NCBI RefSeq assembly: GCF_019039255.1
Contig: NZ_CP077062.1
Span: 4,092,001 to 4,156,000 of the forward strand
Length of the DNA: 64,000 nucleotides
From: Nocardioides panacis
Lineage (GTDB): Bacteria > Actinomycetota > Actinomycetes > Propionibacteriales > Nocardioidaceae
Reading direction: 5' to 3'
The position numbers were made by a program, and so were the translations under genes. How positions within the stretch are numbered: the first letter of the stretch is position 1; each line of letters starts with the position of its first letter. Below are positions 27,177-36,830 of this stretch, one piece after another. The notes under the pieces are model-generated. The model was given only the letters and a program-made list of their open reading frames with translations, was not told the origin of the DNA and did no database searches.

Positions 27177-27224
27177 TAGACAGGTCTGTCTGTTGGACGG
27201 AACCATAGCAGACAGATCTGTCTG
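27177..27224. promoter_or_regulatory. Two TetR operator sites in the divergent promoter
   Basis: CAGACAGATCTGTCTG (27209-27224) is a perfect 16-bp palindrome. AGACAGGTCTGTCT (27179-27192) has the same AGACAG/CTGTCT arms. Their centres are 31 bases apart, three helical turns. They lie between the two start codons and are the obvious binding sites for the adjacent TetR. Confidence 0.8.
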
Positions 27225-27237
27225 GTTGAATGGGCCC

Positions 27238-27804
27238 ATGACCCAGCCGAGCGCCGCCCGCCAGCGGATCCTGGACACCGCCTTCCGGCTGTTCTACGCC
27301 CGCGGACTGCGAGCGGTCGGCGTGGACACGATCATCGCCGAGTCCGGGGTGGCCAAGGCGACCTTCTACAAGCACTTCCCGGCCAAGGACGACCTGGTCC
27401 TGGCCTACCTCGACCGGGTCGACGGGGTCTGGACCGGCCAGCTCCACGAGGCCGCGGCCCAGGCGGGGCCCGCGGCGCGCGACCAGCTGGTCGGGCTCTT
27501 CGACGCGCTCTCCTCGAGCTGCCGGCGGGACGGCTACCGCGGCTGCGCGTTCCTCAACGCCGCCGCCGAGTCGGTCCCGGGCACCCCGGTGCACGAGCGG
27601 ACCGTGGCCCACAAGCAGGCCGTGCTCGCCTGGGTCGAGGGGCTGGCCACCGAGGCCGGCGCCGAGCAGCCCGCGGCGCTGGCCCGCTCGCTGACCCTGC
27701 TGCTCGACGGCGGCCTGGCCAGCGGGGCGCTGGACGCCGACCCCGCGGCCGCCCGGGTGGCGCAGCAGTCCGCCGCGGCGCTGGTCGACGCCTGGGTGCG
27801 CTGA
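27238..27804 (+). CDS. TetR-family transcriptional regulator
   Basis: 188 residues. N-terminal TetR HTH (ARQRILDTAFRLFYARGLRAV, then IIAESGVAKATFYKHFPAKDDLV) and a helical ligand domain with a conserved Cys pair region (SSSCRRDGYRGCAFLN). ATG 27238 gives the usual length. It probably represses itself and the divergent oxidoreductase through the AGACAG palindromes. Confidence 0.9.
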   Translation: MTQPSAARQRILDTAFRLFYARGLRAVGVDTIIAESGVAKATFYKHFPAKDDLVLAYLDRVDGVWTGQLHEAAAQAGPAARDQLVGLFDALSSSCRRDGYRGCAFLNAAAESVPGTPVHERTVAHKQAVLAWVEGLATEAGAEQPAALARSLTLLLDGGLASGALDADPAAARVAQQSAAALVDAWVR

Positions 27805-27810
27805 GCCGGG

Positions 27811-29103
27811 TCAGACGGTGACGGGCCGGCGGACCCGGGTGACCTGGGCGTACCAGGCCGCGGTCGCGAGGTACCCCACCGCGACGGCCGCCAGGACGAC
27901 GTACGACTTGCCGTCGTCGGGCAGCACGAGCGCGCCGACCGCGGCGGCGGCCACGAACGCGACGTTGAAGATCACGTCGTAGAGCGAGAACACCCGGCCG
28001 CGGAACACGTCGTCGACGTTGGTCTGCACGAGGGTGTCCACCACGATCTTGATGCCCTGCGAGGCGACGCCGAGGAAGAACGCGGACACCAGCAGCGCCG
28101 GCTCGGTGTACAGCGCGCCGGGGAACAGCTGGGTCACCGCCGCACCCACCAGCAGCGCCAGCACCCAGCTGCGCTGCGAGATGCGCTCGGTGACCACCGG
28201 GGTCAGCACCGCCGCGGAGATGAACCCGACCCCGCTGACCAGCACGGCGACCGACAGCTCGTTGAACGCCGCGTCGGACTCGCCGGGGCCGTGGAAGTAG
28301 TTGCGGTAGAGCAGGATCAGCGACACCGTCGAGATCCCGTAGAAGAAGCGGTGCGCGCCGATCGCGGTCAGCCCGTACGCCGCCGGCCGGCGCTCCCCGA
28401 GGTGCCGGAGGCCGTCGACCAGCCCGACCGCGACGTGCCGGACGTGCTCGCGGACCGCGGGTCGCGCCAGGTCCAGGTCGGGGCCGAGCAGGTCGCGCGG
28501 GATCCGGAGCGCGAGGCAGCCGGCGGCGCCGTACAGCACGGCGGCGGTCCACAGGACGCCCACGTCGCCGTCCGCGCCGAGGCTCGCCCAGCCGATCCGG
28601 GCGCCGCTGCCGAGCGCCAGGCCGGTCAGGAACGCCAGCGTCCCCGCGGTCGGGGTCAGCGCGTTGGCGGTGATCAGGTCCTCCTCGCCGACCACGTGCG
28701 GCAGCGAGGCGGAGAGCCCGGCGAGCAGGAACCGGTTGACCGAGAGCGAGGCGAGCACCAGCGCGAACAGCGCCGGACCGCGGACCTCGGCGTGCACGGC
28801 GACGGCGAGCACCGCGACCAGGCCGACCCGGACGAAGTTCGACCAGGCCAGCACCTGCCGTCGCGACCAGCGGTCCAGCAGCACGCCGACGAACGGTCCG
28901 AGCACGCTGAACGGCAGCAGCACGACGGCCAGCGCGCCGGCGATCGCGGAGGGTCCGGGGGCCCGCTCCGGCGAGAACACGACGTACGACGCCAGCGCGA
29001 CCTGGAACACGCCGTCGGTGAGCTGACTGCCGATCCGGACGGCGAAGAGCCGGCGGAACCAGGTGCCCCGCAACAGGTGCACGAGGTGACGCAGGGCGGT
29101 CAT
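27811..29103 (-). CDS. MFS transporter
   Basis: 430 residues with about 12 helices. N-terminal FRRLFAVRIGSQLTDGVFQ and the loop PFVGVLLDRWSRRQVLAWSN between helices 2 and 3 place it in the major facilitator superfamily, DHA3-like exporters. It ends six bases from the tetR 3' end (convergent). Substrate unknown. Confidence 0.85.
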   Translation of the reverse strand: MTALRHLVHLLRGTWFRRLFAVRIGSQLTDGVFQVALASYVVFSPERAPGPSAIAGALAVVLLPFSVLGPFVGVLLDRWSRRQVLAWSNFVRVGLVAVLAVAVHAEVRGPALFALVLASLSVNRFLLAGLSASLPHVVGEEDLITANALTPTAGTLAFLTGLALGSGARIGWASLGADGDVGVLWTAAVLYGAAGCLALRIPRDLLGPDLDLARPAVREHVRHVAVGLVDGLRHLGERRPAAYGLTAIGAHRFFYGISTVSLILLYRNYFHGPGESDAAFNELSVAVLVSGVGFISAAVLTPVVTERISQRSWVLALLVGAAVTQLFPGALYTEPALLVSAFFLGVASQGIKIVVDTLVQTNVDDVFRGRVFSLYDVIFNVAFVAAAAVGALVLPDDGKSYVVLAAVAVGYLATAAWYAQVTRVRRPVTV

Positions 29104-29135
29104 GCCCTCATCATGCTCTCGCGCGAGAACCCACC

Positions 29136-29180
29136 GACCCGGCGGGTCTGGCGGCCAGCGGCCGCCAGACCCGCCGGGTC
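29136..29180. terminator. Long perfect hairpin between ino1 and the MFS gene
   Basis: GACCCGGCGGGTCTGGCGGC, five-base loop, and its exact complement (29161-29180). 20-bp perfect stem, about 40 bases beyond the ino1 stop on the minus strand. It shares the core GACCCGGCGnnTCTGGCGGC with the array at 49062-49340. A further partial copy follows at about 29192-29212. Confidence 0.7.
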
Positions 29181-29219
29181 AGTGGTGCGTGGCCCGCCAG
29201 ACGCGCCGGGTCAGCGGGG

Positions 29220-30299
29220 TCAGCGCTCGACGTCGCCGCGGATGAAGGCCTCGACCTGGGCGCGGCCGAGGTCGTCGGCCATCTGCACGGGTGGGGACTT
29301 CATCAGGTAGGTCGAGGCGGACAGGATGGGTCCGCCGATGCCGCGGTCCAGGGCGATCTTGGCGGCGCGGACGGCGTCGATGATGATGCCGGCGCTGTTG
29401 GGGGAGTCCCAGACCTCGAGCTTGTACTCCAGGTTGAGGGGGACGTCGCCGAACGCGCGGCCCTCGAGGCGGACGTAGGCCCACTTGCGGTCGTCGAGCC
29501 AGGCGACGTAGTCGGAGGGGCCGATGTGCACGTTGCGGGCGCCCATGTCGTGGGTCATGTTGGAGGTGACGGCCTGGGTCTTGGAGATCTTCTTGGACTC
29601 CAGGCGGTCGCGTTCGAGCATGTTCTTGAAGTCCATGTTGCCGCCGACGTTGAGCTGGTAGGTGCGGTCCAGGACCACGCCGCGGTCCTCGAAGAGCTTG
29701 GCCATCACCCGGTGGGTGATGGTGGCGCCGACCTGGGACTTGATGTCGTCGCCGACGATGGGGATGCCGGCGTCGGTGAACTTCTGGGCCCACACGGGGT
29801 CCGAGGCGATGAACACCGGCAGGGCGTTGACGAAGGCGACGCCGGCGTCGATGGCGCACTGGGCGTAGAACTTGTCGGCCTGCTCGGAGCCGACCGGGAG
29901 GTAGGCGACCAGGACGTCGACCTGCTGCTCCTTGAGGACCGCGACGACGTCGACGGGGTCGGCGTCGGACTCCTCGATGGTCTCGCGGTAGTACTTGCCG
30001 AGCCCGTCGTAGGTGGGGCCGCGTTGCACGCTGACACCCAGCGGTGGGACGTCGGCGATCTTGATGGTGTTGTTCTCGGAGTTGTTGATCGCCTCGGACA
30101 GGTCGAAGCCGACCTTCTTGGCGTCCACGTCGAAGGCGGCCACGAACTCCACGTCGGAGACGTGGTAGTCGCCGAACTTGACGTGCATCAGCCCGGGCAC
30201 CGCAGCGCTCGGGTCGGCGTCGCGGTAGTACTCGACGCCCTGGACCAGGGAGCTCGCGCAGTTGCCGACTCCCACGATTGCTACTCGTACCGAACCCAT
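29220..30299 (-). CDS. ino1: Inositol-3-phosphate synthase
   Basis: 359 residues. NAD-binding start [19 protein letters not shown], the conserved block [20 protein letters not shown] and [19 protein letters not shown] are diagnostic. It converts glucose-6-phosphate to inositol-3-phosphate with enzyme-bound NAD. Actinobacteria need inositol for mycothiol and phosphatidylinositol. The gene is preceded by a PadR gene on the same strand, as in M. tuberculosis (Rv0046c-Rv0047c). Confidence 0.96.
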   Translation of the reverse strand: MGSVRVAIVGVGNCASSLVQGVEYYRDADPSAAVPGLMHVKFGDYHVSDVEFVAAFDVDAKKVGFDLSEAINNSENNTIKIADVPPLGVSVQRGPTYDGLGKYYRETIEESDADPVDVVAVLKEQQVDVLVAYLPVGSEQADKFYAQCAIDAGVAFVNALPVFIASDPVWAQKFTDAGIPIVGDDIKSQVGATITHRVMAKLFEDRGVVLDRTYQLNVGGNMDFKNMLERDRLESKKISKTQAVTSNMTHDMGARNVHIGPSDYVAWLDDRKWAYVRLEGRAFGDVPLNLEYKLEVWDSPNSAGIIIDAVRAAKIALDRGIGGPILSASTYLMKSPPVQMADDLGRAQVEAFIRGDVER

Positions 30300-30326
30300 G
30301 GGTCTCTCCTCGGATCTTCTTATTAG

Positions 30327-30974
30327 CTACTGGTGCTGGATGTCTTGCTGCGGGGGTGTGGCCAGGGTCTGGGGTCCCTGGGCGGACGCCGGCTGCTCCG
30401 GGTGGCGCGAGCTCTCGTCGTCCCTGCGCTCGGCGTTGATCAGCTCGGAGAGCCACCGCACCTCGCGCTCCACGGACTCGACCCCGTGGCGCTGGAGCTC
30501 CACGGCGTAGCGGTCCCTCTGCTTGTCCATCTGCTGCTGGGTCAGCTCGAGCTGGTGCTGGACCCGGTCGAGACGTTCCTGGAGCCGGCTGCGGCGTCCC
30601 TCGAGGATCCGCAGCCGCGCCCCGATGTCGGTGCGGCTGAAGAACGCGAACCGTACGTCGAAGTTGTCGTCCTCCCACGCGGACGGCCCGACGTCGGCCA
30701 TCAGCGACTTGAACTGCTCGACCCCCATCGGGGTGAGCTCGTAGACGATCCGCTGCCGGCGGCTGGTGGCCCCCGGCTCGGGAGCCGTCACGTGCTCGGC
30801 GATGGACCCGGCCTTGAGCATCTTCTTCAGCGCCGGGTACAGGGAGCCGTAGGACAGCAACCGGCTCCAGCCGAGCACCCCGTTGACCTGCTTGCGCAGC
30901 TCGTAGCCGTGCATGGGTGACTCGTGCAGCAGTCCGAGGACTGCGAGCTCGAGGGTCTCACCACGACGTGCCAC
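30327..30974 (-). CDS. PadR-family transcriptional regulator
   Basis: 215 residues from GTG 30974. N-terminal winged HTH of the PadR family (LELAVLGLLHESPMHGYELR, then SYGSLYPALKKMLKAGSI). A long coiled-coil Vir-C-type domain (QERLDRVQHQLELTQQQMDKQ) for dimerisation and a Gln/Pro-rich tail follow. It lies 27 bases before ino1, so it is likely its operon partner and probably controls it. Confidence 0.9.
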   Translation of the reverse strand: MARRGETLELAVLGLLHESPMHGYELRKQVNGVLGWSRLLSYGSLYPALKKMLKAGSIAEHVTAPEPGATSRRQRIVYELTPMGVEQFKSLMADVGPSAWEDDNFDVRFAFFSRTDIGARLRILEGRRSRLQERLDRVQHQLELTQQQMDKQRDRYAVELQRHGVESVEREVRWLSELINAERRDDESSRHPEQPASAQGPQTLATPPQQDIQHQ

Positions 30975-31031
30975 GGGTGTGCTCCTGGGGACTTGGTTGC
31001 CGATGCATAGCGGTTGTTCCTATCGCCCCAA

Positions 31032-31051
31032 CATATCGCATCGATATATCG
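31032..31051. promoter_or_regulatory. Candidate PadR operator
   Basis: An A+T-rich island with ATATCG repeated and the perfect palindrome CGATATATCG (31042-31051), about 65 bases upstream of the padR start and on the PBP-facing side. Probable autoregulatory site and promoter. Confidence 0.5.
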
Positions 31052-31244
31052 CTCGTGCGGACGCGACGCCCCGGGCCCGACGTGGCCCTCGCCACACCCG
31101 GGCGCCGGGGGTTGGCGCGGGGCCCGGCGGGGAACACGTCAGTGCCCTCGTCCGACGGGGCGGCCTCTACCCTGTCGAGGGGTCGGTCCGCTCCGGACCG
31201 GTCCCCACGTCCCACCCGTCCCTTCCCCGCGCCCCGGAGTTCCG

Positions 31245-33629
31245 TTGAGTCCTGACCGCAAGGCCACCCCGTCCCGAGGCGGTGCCAAGAAGGCCCCCGC
31301 CGGCGCCAAGAAGGCCCCGGCCGGTGCGCCGACCAGCCGTCGGGCGTCCACGGCGCCTTCCGCCGCCTCCCGCGGAGGGGGCGGTGCCGGGAGCCGGGCC
31401 GCCAAGCCGGGCAGCCGGACCCCGAGCGGCAAGCCGCGCCGGAGCCTGGGCCGCCGCCTGGTCAAGTGGGTGCTGCTCGCCGGGCTCGGGTTCTTCCTGC
31501 TCGGCTGCGCGGCCTTCGCCTACGGCTACGCGACCACCGACGTGCCGGACCCGAACAAGGACTTCCAGGCGCAGACCACGTTCGTCTACTACTCCGACGG
31601 GAAGCACGAGATCGGCCGGTTCGCCAACCAGAACCGCACGAGCGTCGCGCTGTCCGACGTACCCCAGCACGTGCAGGACGCGGTGATCGCCGCCGAGGAC
31701 CGCTCCTTCGAGACCAACAAGGGCATCGACCCCAAGGGCATCCTGCGGGCGGCGTTCAGCAACGCCCGCGGCGGCTCCACGCAGGGTGCCTCGACGATCA
31801 CCCAGCAGTACGTCAAGGTCCTCTACCTCTCCCAGGAGCGCACCCTCACCCGCAAGGTGAAGGAGGCGTTCGTGTCGCTGAAGATCCAGCGCCAGGAGTC
31901 CAAGGACGAGATCCTGCAGGGCTACCTGAACACCATCTACTTCGGCCGCGGCGCCTACGGCATCCAGGCCGCCGCGCAGGCGTACTTCGACAAGGACGCC
32001 AAGGACCTCACGGTCGGGGAGGGCGCGGTCCTCGCGTCCGTGCTGAACTCGCCGACCGCCTTCGACCCGGCCAACGGCGCCGACGCCCGCACCCGGCTGC
32101 TCGGCCGCTACCAGTACGTCCTGGACGGGATGGCGTCGATGGGCAACCTGGACGCCGACCGGGCCGAGCAGGTCAAGCAGCGGCTGCCGAAGTTCCCGCG
32201 CATCAAGTCCGAGGACCAGTACGGCGGCCAGCGCGGCCACGTGCTGACCCTGGTCAAGCGGGAGCTGCTCGCCAAGGGCTTCACCGACCAGGAGATCTCC
32301 GGCGGTGGCCTGAAGGTGACCACCACCTTCACCCGCAACGCGATGGACGCCGCCTCCCAGGCGGTCCGCGAGCAGAAGCCGCAGGGCCTCAAGGGACTGC
32401 ACATCGGGGTCGCGTCGGTCGACCCGCGGACCGGCGCGCTCAAGGGCTTCTACGGCGGCCAGGACTACCTCAAGAGCCAGATCAACTACGCGAGCCGGAC
32501 CGCCGGCTCCCCGGGCTCGGCGTTCAAGCCGTTCGCGGTGGCCGCGGGCATCAAGGACGGCTACGCGCTGACCAGCACCTTCGACGGCAACTCGCCGTAC
32601 GTGTTCCCCAACGGCCGGGACAAGGTCGTCAACGAGGGACCGGGCGACGGCAACGACTACGGCAGCGCGATCTCCCTGACCAAGGCGACCGAGGAGTCGG
32701 TGAACACCGCGTTCGTCGACCTCACCCAGTCGATGGAGGACGGCCCCCAGAAGATCCTGGACATGGCCGTGGACATGGGCGTCCCGTCCTCGGCGCCGGG
32801 CCTGGAGCCGGTCGCCGGCATCTCGCTCGGCTCGGCGACGATCAGCCCGGTCGACATGGCCAACGCCTACGGCACGATCGCCGACGGCGGCAAGGCCAAG
32901 AAGTGGTACGTCATCAACAAGGTGACCTCGGCCGGCGGCGAGGGCCAGTACAAGGCCCCGCAGCAGACCCGGCGGGTGCTGTCCGAGGACGTCGCCAGCG
33001 ACGTCAGCTTCGCCCTGCAGCAGGTGGTCAAGAACGGCACCGGGCAGAACGCCCTGGCGCTCGGCCGGCCGGCCGGCGGCAAGACCGGCACCGCGACCAA
33101 CGCCGACGGCAACGTCTCGTCGTCCTGGTTCGTCGGCTACACCCCGCAGCTCGCGACCGCCGTGATGTACGTCCGCGGTGACGGCAACGACAACCTGAGC
33201 TGCGTGGAGAAGCACGGCGAGAGCTGCACGCCGGGCTACCTCGTGCCCTACTTCGGCGCGGAGTACCCGACCCGGACCTGGACCGACGCGATGAAGCTGT
33301 CGCTGGACGACGCCGACGTGGAGGCCTTCCCGCCGGCCGCGAACGTCGAGGCCAAGCAGGACGACCACGCCCCGCAGCCGACGTACACCCCGGCGCCGAC
33401 GCCGACCCAGCAGCCCACTAAGAAGCCGACGAGGACCCAGCAGCCGACGAGGACCCAGCAGCCGACGCCGACGCCGACGCCCACCCCGACGCCGACGCCC
33501 ACCCCGACACCGACGCCGACGCCGACTCCCACCCCGACACCCGCCCCGACGGGCCCGGCGACGATCGTGCCACCCACCCCGGCCGCGGCGGGCAACCAGC
33601 GATCCGCGCCACCCTCCGGCGGTCCGTAG
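31245..33629 (+). CDS. ponA: Class A penicillin-binding protein (transglycosylase/transpeptidase)
   Basis: 794 residues from TTG 31245, preceded by CGGAG at a proper distance. The cytoplasmic Lys/Ala/Pro-rich head is followed by a membrane helix (VLLAGLGFFLLGCAAFAYG) near residue 80. The GT51 domain has EDRSFE at ~151 and GASTITQQYVK. The transpeptidase has SAFK at ~425, SVN at ~486 and KTGT at ~613. The tail is Pro-Thr repeats. It polymerises and cross-links peptidoglycan. Position after padR/ino1 matches M. tuberculosis ponA1 (Rv0050). Confidence 0.95.
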   Translation: MSPDRKATPSRGGAKKAPAGAKKAPAGAPTSRRASTAPSAASRGGGGAGSRAAKPGSRTPSGKPRRSLGRRLVKWVLLAGLGFFLLGCAAFAYGYATTDVPDPNKDFQAQTTFVYYSDGKHEIGRFANQNRTSVALSDVPQHVQDAVIAAEDRSFETNKGIDPKGILRAAFSNARGGSTQGASTITQQYVKVLYLSQERTLTRKVKEAFVSLKIQRQESKDEILQGYLNTIYFGRGAYGIQAAAQAYFDKDAKDLTVGEGAVLASVLNSPTAFDPANGADARTRLLGRYQYVLDGMASMGNLDADRAEQVKQRLPKFPRIKSEDQYGGQRGHVLTLVKRELLAKGFTDQEISGGGLKVTTTFTRNAMDAASQAVREQKPQGLKGLHIGVASVDPRTGALKGFYGGQDYLKSQINYASRTAGSPGSAFKPFAVAAGIKDGYALTSTFDGNSPYVFPNGRDKVVNEGPGDGNDYGSAISLTKATEESVNTAFVDLTQSMEDGPQKILDMAVDMGVPSSAPGLEPVAGISLGSATISPVDMANAYGTIADGGKAKKWYVINKVTSAGGEGQYKAPQQTRRVLSEDVASDVSFALQQVVKNGTGQNALALGRPAGGKTGTATNADGNVSSSWFVGYTPQLATAVMYVRGDGNDNLSCVEKHGESCTPGYLVPYFGAEYPTRTWTDAMKLSLDDADVEAFPPAANVEAKQDDHAPQPTYTPAPTPTQQPTKKPTRTQQPTRTQQPTPTPTPTPTPTPTPTPTPTPTPTPTPAPTGPATIVPPTPAAAGNQRSAPPSGGP
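33463..33548 (+). repeat. Pro-Thr coding repeats at the PBP C-terminus
   Basis: Tandem CCGACG/CCCACC/CCGACA units encode an extracytoplasmic (Pro-Thr)n tail, likely to span or bind the cell wall. Confidence 0.85.
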
Positions 33630-33654
33630 ATGACAACCCGTCCATGATCGGGCG

Positions 33655-35058
33655 ATGAGCGAGGTCGTCCGCCCCTCGCGGACCGACCCGCTGGTGACCG
33701 CCGCGAGCGAGAGCATCGGCGGTCCGTCCGGCGACCGCTCGGCCGGGCACTGGTGGTGGACACCGGTCCGGGTGGTGCTCGCGGTCGCGGCCCTGGCGTT
33801 CGTGCTGGGGATGGTGCAGAAGACGCCGTGCGTGCGCGACGACTGGTCCGGCTCCCAGCTGCGCTACGGCGCGATGTGCTACTCCGACGTGCCCTACCTC
33901 TACACCGGGCGGGGCTTCGCGGCGGGGTACCTGCCCTACACCGACAACGGCGGGCGCTACCAGGCGATGGAGTACCCCGTCCTCACCGGCTACTTCGCGT
34001 ACGGCGCCGCCGTGGTCACCCACGCGCTCGGCGACGGCGACCTCGCCGCGCGCCGGCTGGTCCCGGGCGACCGGGTCTACGCCCAGCCCGGCGTCGGTGC
34101 GGAGTCCAGCCTCTACTTCGTGGTGACCGCGGTGCTGCTGGCGCCGTTCGCGCTGCTCGCCGCCTGGTTCCTCACCGGCGTGCACCGGCGCCGGCCCTGG
34201 GACGCGATGCTCTTCGCGGCCTCGCCCGCCCTGGTGCTCACCGGGCTGGTCAACTGGGACCTGCTCGCGGTGACCGCCGTCGCCGGCGCGCTGTGGGCGT
34301 GGTCCCGCGACCGGCCGCTGCTCACCGGGGTCCTGCTCGGCCTCGGCACCGCGATCAAGCTCTACCCGCTCTTCCTGCTCGGGGCGCTGCTCGTGGTGTG
34401 CCTGCGCCGGGGCCGGATGCGCGCGTTCGGCGCGACCCTCGGCGCCGCGGTGCTGGCCTGGCTGGCGGTGAACCTGCCGGCGATGCTGACCGCGTTCGAC
34501 CAGTGGAAGGTGTTCTGGACCTTCAACGACCGGCGCGGTGCCGACCTCGGCTCGGTCTGGCTGGTCTGGCAGCAGATGGGGCACACCGTCACCCCCGGCC
34601 TGGTGAACGCCGTCTCCCTGCTCTTCTTCGGCTCGGTCTGCGTCGGCGTCCTGGTGCTCGGGCTGCGCGCCCGCCGTACGCCCCGGATCCCGCAGCTCGC
34701 GTTCCTGGTCGTGGTCGGCTTCCTGGTGGTCAACAAGGTGTACTCCCCGCAGTACGTCCTCTGGCTGCTCCCGCTCGTCGCGCTGGCCCGGCCGCGCTGG
34801 CGCGACGTGCTGATCTGGACCGCCGGCGAGGTGTTCTACTTCGGCAGCGTGTGGCTCTACCTCGGCGGCTGGACGGCGTCCGGGTCGAGCGGCCAGCCGG
34901 ACCGGTTCTACTGGCTCGCGATCGTGGTCCGGGTGGCCGCCGAGCTCTACATCGCGGTGCTGGTGGTCCGCGACGTGCTGCAGCCCGCGCACGACCCGGT
35001 GCGCGCCGACGGCCTCACCGACGACCCCGCCGAACCCACTTCGCTCGCACCCGCTTGA
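33655..35058 (+). CDS. GT87-type polyprenol-phosphate-mannose-dependent mannosyltransferase
   Basis: 467 residues with about 10 hydrophobic helices. After helix 1 the extracellular loop has MCYSDVPYLYTGRGFAAGYL and DNGGRYQAMEYPVLTGYF, matching GT-C glycosyltransferases of the alpha-1,2-mannosyltransferase group, where the early Asp is catalytic. Later LLLGLGTAIKLYPLFLLGAL is a conserved membrane motif. In M. tuberculosis Rv0051, a related membrane protein, follows ponA1. It probably mannosylates a lipoglycan or cell-wall glycan. Confidence 0.82.
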   Translation: MSEVVRPSRTDPLVTAASESIGGPSGDRSAGHWWWTPVRVVLAVAALAFVLGMVQKTPCVRDDWSGSQLRYGAMCYSDVPYLYTGRGFAAGYLPYTDNGGRYQAMEYPVLTGYFAYGAAVVTHALGDGDLAARRLVPGDRVYAQPGVGAESSLYFVVTAVLLAPFALLAAWFLTGVHRRRPWDAMLFAASPALVLTGLVNWDLLAVTAVAGALWAWSRDRPLLTGVLLGLGTAIKLYPLFLLGALLVVCLRRGRMRAFGATLGAAVLAWLAVNLPAMLTAFDQWKVFWTFNDRRGADLGSVWLVWQQMGHTVTPGLVNAVSLLFFGSVCVGVLVLGLRARRTPRIPQLAFLVVVGFLVVNKVYSPQYVLWLLPLVALARPRWRDVLIWTAGEVFYFGSVWLYLGGWTASGSSGQPDRFYWLAIVVRVAAELYIAVLVVRDVLQPAHDPVRADGLTDDPAEPTSLAPA

Positions 35059-35153
35059 CGCACTGGGCCCCGGCCGTCCGGCCTGCCCGCCGGGGAGGTC
35101 GGACGGTGCCGCGCGCGGGCTTGGCACCGACCATCCCTGGGTACGACGGACGT

Positions 35154-36203
35154 ATGCGCGCACTCACGACGATCCCCCTCACTCCGGACTCCCTGGCGGT
35201 CGTCGACGTCCCCGACCCGGTGCCGGGGGCCGGCGAGCTGCTCGTCGACGCGCTCGCCCTGGGGGTGTGCGGCACGGACCGGGAGATCGCCCGGGGCGAC
35301 TACGGCTGGGCGCCGGCCGGCCAGGAGCGGCTGGTCATCGGGCACGAGTCGTTCGGCCGGGTCCGCGAGGCGCCGGCGGGGTCCGGCTTCGCCACGGGCG
35401 ACCTGGTGGTCGGCGTGGTGCGGCGGCCGGACCCGGAGCCGTGCGGGGCGTGCGGGCACGGGGAGTTCGACATGTGCCGCAACGGGGGCTACACCGAGCG
35501 CGGGATCAAGCAGCTCGACGGCTACGCCAGCGAGCAGTGGACCGTGGAGACGGACTACGCGGTCAAGCTCGACGACCGGCTGGAGGACGTCGGCGTGCTG
35601 ATGGAGCCGACCACGGTGGTCGCCAAGGCCTGGGAGCAGGTGGAGCGGATCGGGGCGCGGGCCTGGTTCGAGCCGCGCCGCGTGCTGGTCACCGGCGCCG
35701 GGCCGATCGGGCTCCTCGCGGCCCTGCTCGGGACCCAGCGGGGCCTCGACGTGCACGTGCTGGACCTGCCGACCAAGGGCGCCAAGCCGCAGCTCGTGCA
35801 CGGCCTGGACGCGACCTACCACCACTCCGACATGGACGCGATCATGGCGCGGGTCCGTCCCGACGTGGTGATCGAGGCGACCGGTGCGCCGGGTCTGGTG
35901 TTCGCGGCGATGCGCGGCGCGGCGCCCTACGGCATCACGGTGCTGACCGGCGTCTCCTCCCGAGGGCGGACGGTCCGGGTGGACGCCGGCGAGCTGAACC
36001 GCGACATCGTGCTCGACAACGACGTGGTGGTGGGGTCGGTGAACGCCAACCTGCGGCACTACGCCCACGCCGCCGAGGCGCTGGCCGCCGCGGACCTCGA
36101 CTGGCTCGGCCGGGTGGTCAGCCGGCGGGTCCCGCTCGAGGACTTCGCCGACGCCTTCACCCCGCAGGACGACGACGTCAAGGTCGCGCTGAGCTTCGGC
36201 TGA
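35154..36203 (+). CDS. Zinc-dependent glucose 1-dehydrogenase-like alcohol dehydrogenase
   Basis: 349 residues. Medium-chain dehydrogenase with GVCGTDREIARGDYG (catalytic zinc Cys), a structural-zinc loop (PCGACGHGEFDMC) and a Rossmann motif VLVTGAGPIGLLAALLG. The GVCGTD start is typical of the glucose dehydrogenase branch using NADP or NAD. It would oxidise glucose or a related sugar. No operon partner obvious. Confidence 0.82.
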   Translation: MRALTTIPLTPDSLAVVDVPDPVPGAGELLVDALALGVCGTDREIARGDYGWAPAGQERLVIGHESFGRVREAPAGSGFATGDLVVGVVRRPDPEPCGACGHGEFDMCRNGGYTERGIKQLDGYASEQWTVETDYAVKLDDRLEDVGVLMEPTTVVAKAWEQVERIGARAWFEPRRVLVTGAGPIGLLAALLGTQRGLDVHVLDLPTKGAKPQLVHGLDATYHHSDMDAIMARVRPDVVIEATGAPGLVFAAMRGAAPYGITVLTGVSSRGRTVRVDAGELNRDIVLDNDVVVGSVNANLRHYAHAAEALAAADLDWLGRVVSRRVPLEDFADAFTPQDDDVKVALSFG

Positions 36204-36272
36204 CCGGCCGATGAGTTCCGGGCAGCACGACGGTCTGCACCCGTGACCGTCCCTCCGACGAAGGAGCTCCGC

Positions 36273-36830
36273 ATGTTCGACCTCGGCCCTGCGTCCGACG
36301 ACCTGGTCCGCGTGGTCCGCGGCGTGCGCGACGACCAGCTCGACGCGCCGACGCCGTGCGCCGAGTGGTCGCTGGCGGACCTCCTCGCCCACGTCCACCA
36401 GTTCGCGACGGTGTTCGCCGCGAACGCGCGGAAGGCGCCGCCCTCGGTGGCCGACGGCCTGCCCGCCGACTGGCGCGCCGACCTCCCGCTCCGGCTCGCC
36501 GACCTGGCCCAGGCGTGGCGCGACCCGGCCGCCTGGCAGGGCCGGGTGGCCGCCGGCGGCGTGGAGATGACCGGCGAGGAGAACGCGGTGGTGGCCATCG
36601 AGGAGCTCGTCGTGCACGGGTGGGACGTCGCCCGGGCCACCGGCCAGGACTTCGAGCCCACCCCCGGGTCTCTGGACCACGTCGAGCGGTTCCTCGTGGT
36701 GTTCGCCGAGCCGCTCGCGTCCGGGCAGGGTCCCTACGGGCCGCCGCTCCCCGCCGGGTCCGACGCCACTCGGCTGGGGCGTTACCTGGCGGCAGCCGGC
36801 CGCGACGCGGCGTGGCGGCCGGCCGGCTAG
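36273..36830 (+). CDS. TIGR03086/DinB-like mycothiol-dependent metal-binding protein
   Basis: 185 residues. ATG 36273 chosen because AAGGAG (36261-36266) stands six bases before it. The four-helix DinB-like fold is marked by TPCAEWSLADLLAHVHQF and the later ELVVHGWDVARATGQ, whose His residues would bind a divalent metal. Relatives are mycothiol-dependent isomerases or S-transferases. Its stop shares the CTAG tetranucleotide with the stop of the convergent next gene. Confidence 0.8.
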   Translation: MFDLGPASDDLVRVVRGVRDDQLDAPTPCAEWSLADLLAHVHQFATVFAANARKAPPSVADGLPADWRADLPLRLADLAQAWRDPAAWQGRVAAGGVEMTGEENAVVAIEELVVHGWDVARATGQDFEPTPGSLDHVERFLVVFAEPLASGQGPYGPPLPAGSDATRLGRYLAAAGRDAAWRPAG

